From Eleginops maclovinus (lineage: Eukaryota > Chordata > Actinopteri > Perciformes > Eleginopidae): a stretch of DNA of 64,000 nucleotides. Positions 60,601-64,000 of this stretch are shown here, in pieces. The stretch lies in the NCBI RefSeq assembly GCF_036324505.1, contig NC_086368.1, positions 17,659,878 through 17,723,877 on the forward strand. Reading direction: 5' to 3'. Each line of letters begins with the position of its first letter. Position 1 is the first letter of the stretch. The notes below the pieces were generated by a model, which saw nothing but the letters and a program-made list of their open reading frames with translations, was not told the origin of the DNA and ran no database searches. The translations under genes were made by a program, and so were the position numbers.

Positions 60601-63405
60601 AAAGGCCGATCCCAAACTTCAGCCGCGCCTTATTACCGACTTGTCTGTCTTTAACTGAATACAGCCGATGCCCTAAAAGTTGAACATGCTAAACCAAAAG
60701 GCAGATGAAAAAGCCTTGGTCTGGAAAATCGAACGTCTGCCCATCCTCTGACGTAATGATTCAACAATTGAAAATATAACTCCTGGCTCTGGAGGATGCC
60801 AGGTACACTGTCTGTGTGTCTGCAACCACTTACTTAGAGTTTCCAATGTTCAATGCTGCTGGTGCAACTTTCCGATTGGCCAGCACATTTTTAGAAGTAT
60901 GGGAAAACACTTTCGCTGACAACAACTGTGAGAACACCGGGGTCTTTGTAAGTAAGGAAGAAGGCACGCCTGGAACTTCAGAACTGCACAGAAAGCCACA
61001 GCTGCCTCTGTCATCACAGCAGACTTTAATGCAGCTGCAGCATTTTTGCCTGTAACCGAAGCTGAAACCAAACCTACACTGTCTCAGAGCTCCCTACCAC
61101 TGCAGCCTCACGTCTCAGAGGACACAGTTACCCCACTCGCTGACCCCCAGTGACCCTCGTCTGTCAGAGGTTCAACGCTCCGAGGGAGAAAGCTGGAGAG
61201 GGCAGCTCCAATATCTGAGGTGTGATATTGAGGGTAAAAACAGTAAAGCCTGTTAGTACTGGATATCCTCTCATACTCTGCCTAAAATTTGAATGATGGC
61301 TTTTGAATCTGGCTGGTATTGACTTGGTGTTTGTGTTTTAAAGCTTGGCCAATACAGCATAAAGAACTTAGTAAGACCTCACCCACCTGCTATAACTTCA
61401 AACGTTACGGTGAATTTGATCCTAAAAAGGACTCTGTCTTAAGAGAATAAGCTCCTGTCACTTTTACTTTGAGTTACAGTTGCCTTAAATTCACTTAATT
61501 TGTGCAAACACAGAAGCAGAAATGGGTGCATTTATGCTTTACCTGCACTGAAATGCCCTGAGGATTATACTGAGCAAGCAAAGGATTTGGTTCATATGCT
61601 AGAGATTGACAGTCAGCTATGGACTCTTGGAGCCTTCGTTCATGACTTGATTCGTTCCAGACAGAGAGAAAGGACACAAATCTACAAAGGACCAAAGAGA
61701 TTTATTCCCAAAGTAGAAAGGCTTAAAATACTAATGTATATACAGTTAGAGTCGGTCAGGCTGTATAAAGTGCCCTACTCAGGTCGTGAATGTGAAAGAC
61801 TGCTTTGTCAATTTTTCTCCCTAAACCTACCACAATCACTGACTGACTAAAAATGGCTGTGGGTGTACAGAGGTGTTACTCACCTCAAAGTAGCGGTTCG
61901 GGGTCGGCTGGGAAAACAAAATGTGTGAGCAAGCCAGGTACATATATGCTGTCCGGTAAGAGCTGATGTTCTGGTGACCCTGCACCAGTTTGTACAGCTC
62001 CAGGCACATCAGGCCTGCCACTGCGGCAGTGGTGGTAGCTATGGCTGGGATTATCCTTCCAGCGATGAGCTTACTCTGTGATGGAGACAGAGGAAAGTTC
62101 ACTATGAAAATGCAATTCAATAAAAGAAGAATGATATGATCATACATATTGTCTTACAATGTGTTCAATGGTGCAAAATATATACTGTAGTATATACAAA
62201 CAGTTTATTTACAAATGTTAGGGTATGTCATCTATGAGGTGCTTGTACTGAACTTGAATTTTTTAATGTGGTGTTTTTTAATGCTTCAGCTCCACTATAT
62301 TCAGTGGCAAGTATTTAAGTGAGGGAGTACATAGACCATATAGTAAAAATAACCTCACAAACAAAACACTATATCACAGGAAAAGTCTTTTTTTTAAGTA
62401 TAATTTTAAAATTGGTATCAAAAAATATTTAAAGTGTCAACAGTTAACAGAGTTATTGTTCCATACGGTATACTTTATATTTTCTAATACATTAATGTTA
62501 AATTAGCATTTTAATGATGTATCGGGTTGGGGGGGGGGTCTGAAATATAATATTGTATAAACTGGTTGACAGTTTAATCTGCATTAAGCATCTTATTCAA
62601 AACGATTTGATAACATCTCAAACAACAAAGTAATAACTAAGCCTATATCAAATAAAGTTAGTAGCATAAAAGGTTATTTTTATACTACTCTACTCTGAAA
62701 TATAGTAGAACACTAGCAGAAGAACATCAGCACCAAGTTACTTTACAGTGATGTTGGATGTAATGCATAACAGTACAGCATTTCAGTGTATTTCACATTC
62801 ATTTGATTATTTTACCTAAGTTCTGAAAAACTTGCCAAGGTACATTTGGCTTTTGGTGTTATCATATTGTATGTTTTGCATGTAACCAGGGTTAAATGGT
62901 GAATAAAAACAAAAATAATTCCAAAACATGATGCTACATGTGGCAATCTCTGTAGGATTACACAAGGGTAACCCTCCCCTCACTCTTCAGGACCCATCCC
63001 CCATTCCTCCATCTGTCCTGGCGGTGTGTCTGCAGCAGCGACTGGAACAAGGCCTGGCTCAGGTGTCACCTCCCAGGCGACAGGTAAAGTGCTGTGATTA
63101 GTTCTGCCCCAGGGACAATGGGTGAGGCAGCTGTTTCTGTGGCTTTAGGGCAGGTGTGAGCAGCATTGACTAAAAACATGACCCCAAGGGAGGGGGAGCA
63201 GTGTTCATTGCTTTTAATAATATACGCCACCACTTCAGCTTGTTCCATCTTTAATATGTTTTCCCTTGCAAAGAGATTTGATTAGATGATGCACAGAGAA
63301 AAAAATGTTGACCTGGTGCCGAGAGGCTGCAGGGATTACATAGTTCTCCGCTCTCAGATTGGATGCAGCAACAATGTAGTCCATGTGGAAGTTATTGTCG
63401 TCATC
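45602..63405 (-). CDS. uba7: 3' part of uba7, E1 enzyme for ubiquitin-like protein (UBA7/UBA1 family)
   Basis: Five exons are seen on the minus strand: 63405-63313, 62075-61884, 47894-47793, 46928-46846 and 45734-45602 (stop TGA). All phases agree and they give 200 C-terminal residues. The first two exons read [20 protein letters not shown] and [20 protein letters not shown], the most conserved part of the adenylation domain of UBA1-type E1s. The last three ([13 protein letters not shown] onward, ending PPIRYMLF) form the C-terminal ubiquitin-fold domain that recruits the E2. E1s activate ubiquitin or ISG15 with ATP and pass it to an E2. The catalytic cysteine lies upstream, outside the window. 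uba7 rather than uba1 is chosen because inka1 is adjacent, as in mammals, and because the divergent segment after LYKLVQGH is unlike UBA1. A 14-kb intron separates exons 2 and 3 of this set. Confidence 0.88.
53165..53332 (+). repeat. Degraded SINE-like repeat
   Basis: It starts GATGTCATTTAGCTGATTTT, then TATCCAAAGCGACTTCCATA, and ends with GGGATCAAACCACTGACCTC and TGAGCCAC. The phrase CATTTAGCNGA..TTTATCCAAAGCGACTT is one of the commonest dispersed sequences in teleosts. Confidence 0.6.
55023..55110 (+). repeat. Short dispersed repeat fragment
   Basis: Related to 26268-26345: GAAATTTCTCAACAGCTATT and GGATGGGTGGCCACAAAATT, followed by GACCCCCTGAATTATCATCA. Confidence 0.45.
60068..60200 (-). 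repeat. Dispersed repeat fragment, inverse relative of 11690-11853
   Basis: It reads ACCTCCGCCATGAAGGTTAT, then GTTTGTCTGTCTGCCATGAG and GATTACAGGAAAACGTCTGT. The reverse complement matches the ...CAGACAAACAAAC...ACCTCCTTGACGGAGGT tail seen in the transposase intron, with much drift. Confidence 0.45.
62076..63312 (-). other. uba7 intron
   Basis: 1.2 kb between two conserved exons. No gene; a G-run of ten lies at about 62529-62538. Confidence 0.6.
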
Positions 63406-64000
63406 CTGTATCAAGTGGAAAATAAACATTATTCAATTATATAACAAGAACCAAAGCTTGATGCATCAGACAAAATGTATCTGATTAAGTATTAATGTCC
63501 ATGCCTAGTAACACCCCTGCAGTCATATGATGCTCAGTTTGGCTGCTTTGAAGGCTTTGTTGTTGTGTCACTTAGATCACTCCAATATATGACTTGGTCA
63601 CCCCATCAGAATGCAGAGGACATCAGATTTCTGTTGTGATCGTGCCCAGTGAGGTCATGCCTCTGCTTCTGCGGCTCTACAAAGGCTAGGAAGGCGACTG
63701 TCACTCAGGGATGGCTTAAGGGGATGTGAGGAAGCTGCTAGCTGGCAACCTGATGCATTTGAAACCCTCCTACACACATTCCATCTATCCACAGCACAAC
63801 CTGGGCATGTGGGGATAAAAAATAATGAGGAGGGGGAGCATGATAGTTTGGGGATCTCGTTGTTATTCAAGATGACATTGGATATGTACCTGACATACCT
63901 TTTACACCTTCATTACTGCTTCTCCTGAGTCACTCAAACTGCCTGACAGTGATTTCTATAGCCTGACTAAATTCCTCTAACACCCAACTCTGCAGCTACA
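63406..64000 (-). other. uba7 intron reaching the window edge
   Basis: The acceptor side (TTGATACAG on the minus strand) belongs to the exon ending at 63405. No earlier uba7 exon, such as one carrying the catalytic cysteine, was recognised up to 64000. Confidence 0.55.

Larger units (their letters stand above)
47895..61883 (-). other. Large intron of uba7
   Basis: 14 kb without a recognised gene on either strand. It holds a few degraded repeats (about 53165-53332, 55023-55110 and 60068-60200). The open frames are short and lack family features. The flanking exons splice in phase 0 (YFE|VAGKKYT). Confidence 0.65.

Noticed and set aside
61500..61850. 116-codon plus-strand frame next to a uba7 exon
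   Set aside because: No recognisable domain, no splice partners, and it lies in the uba7 intron. Chance length in AT-moderate sequence.

Overview
The window is vertebrate nuclear DNA, almost certainly from a percomorph-type teleost. The genes are split by GT-AG introns, intergenic DNA is AT-rich, there are long (GT)n microsatellites, and several dispersed repeats are of kinds common in fish. Four host genes were recognised from their conserved exons: the 3' end of slc38a3 (+, 618-2411), all of gnai2 (+, CDS 6721-38537, eight coding exons plus a spliced 3' UTR), all of inka1 (+, CDS 42090-44085), and the last five exons of uba7 (-, 63405-45602). These four also lie together in human 3p21.31, so the block is an old linkage group. 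Their functions are separate: glutamine transport, Gi signalling, PAK4-type kinase inhibition and ubiquitin-like protein activation.

Layout: 1-617 is intron or upstream sequence. slc38a3 ends at 2411 and has a long 3' UTR to about 5165. The gnai2 promoter and leader lie at about 5900-6720. Intron 1 of gnai2 (6839-30581) is 23.7 kb and holds most of the mobile DNA. The remaining gnai2 exons lie at 30582-38539, and the 3' UTR ends near 40080. inka1 follows and converges on uba7, whose visible exons are interrupted by a 14-kb intron (47895-61883).

The most interesting object is a 7.5-kb DNA transposon at 9941-17467 inside gnai2 intron 1. It has 210-bp terminal inverted repeats made largely of 48-bp units, each holding two 20-bp perfect palindromes around CACGTTATAACGTG. 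It carries two convergent genes. The first is a two-exon integrase-type DDE transposase (383 residues, D130, D189, E229, open throughout). The second is a two-exon gene on the minus strand whose product has an N-terminal SAM-like domain and a C-terminal HECT-type ubiquitin ligase domain that keeps the catalytic-type cysteine. The first exon of this second gene is only 90 bp. It joins a strong acceptor in phase to complete the SAM domain. The HECT C-lobe is one base out of frame, at a run of nine A. A solitary copy of the element's tip lies 372 bp to its left.

Other repeats include a Tc1-like deletion derivative (17602-18019), a 668-bp MITE (19183-19850), several degraded retroposon-like fragments, and four simple repeats. 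One simple repeat, (TG)33, ends 35 bases before gnai2 exon 5. No tRNA, rRNA or CRISPR was seen. All assignments come from reading the sequence and from remembered protein families; no search was run.
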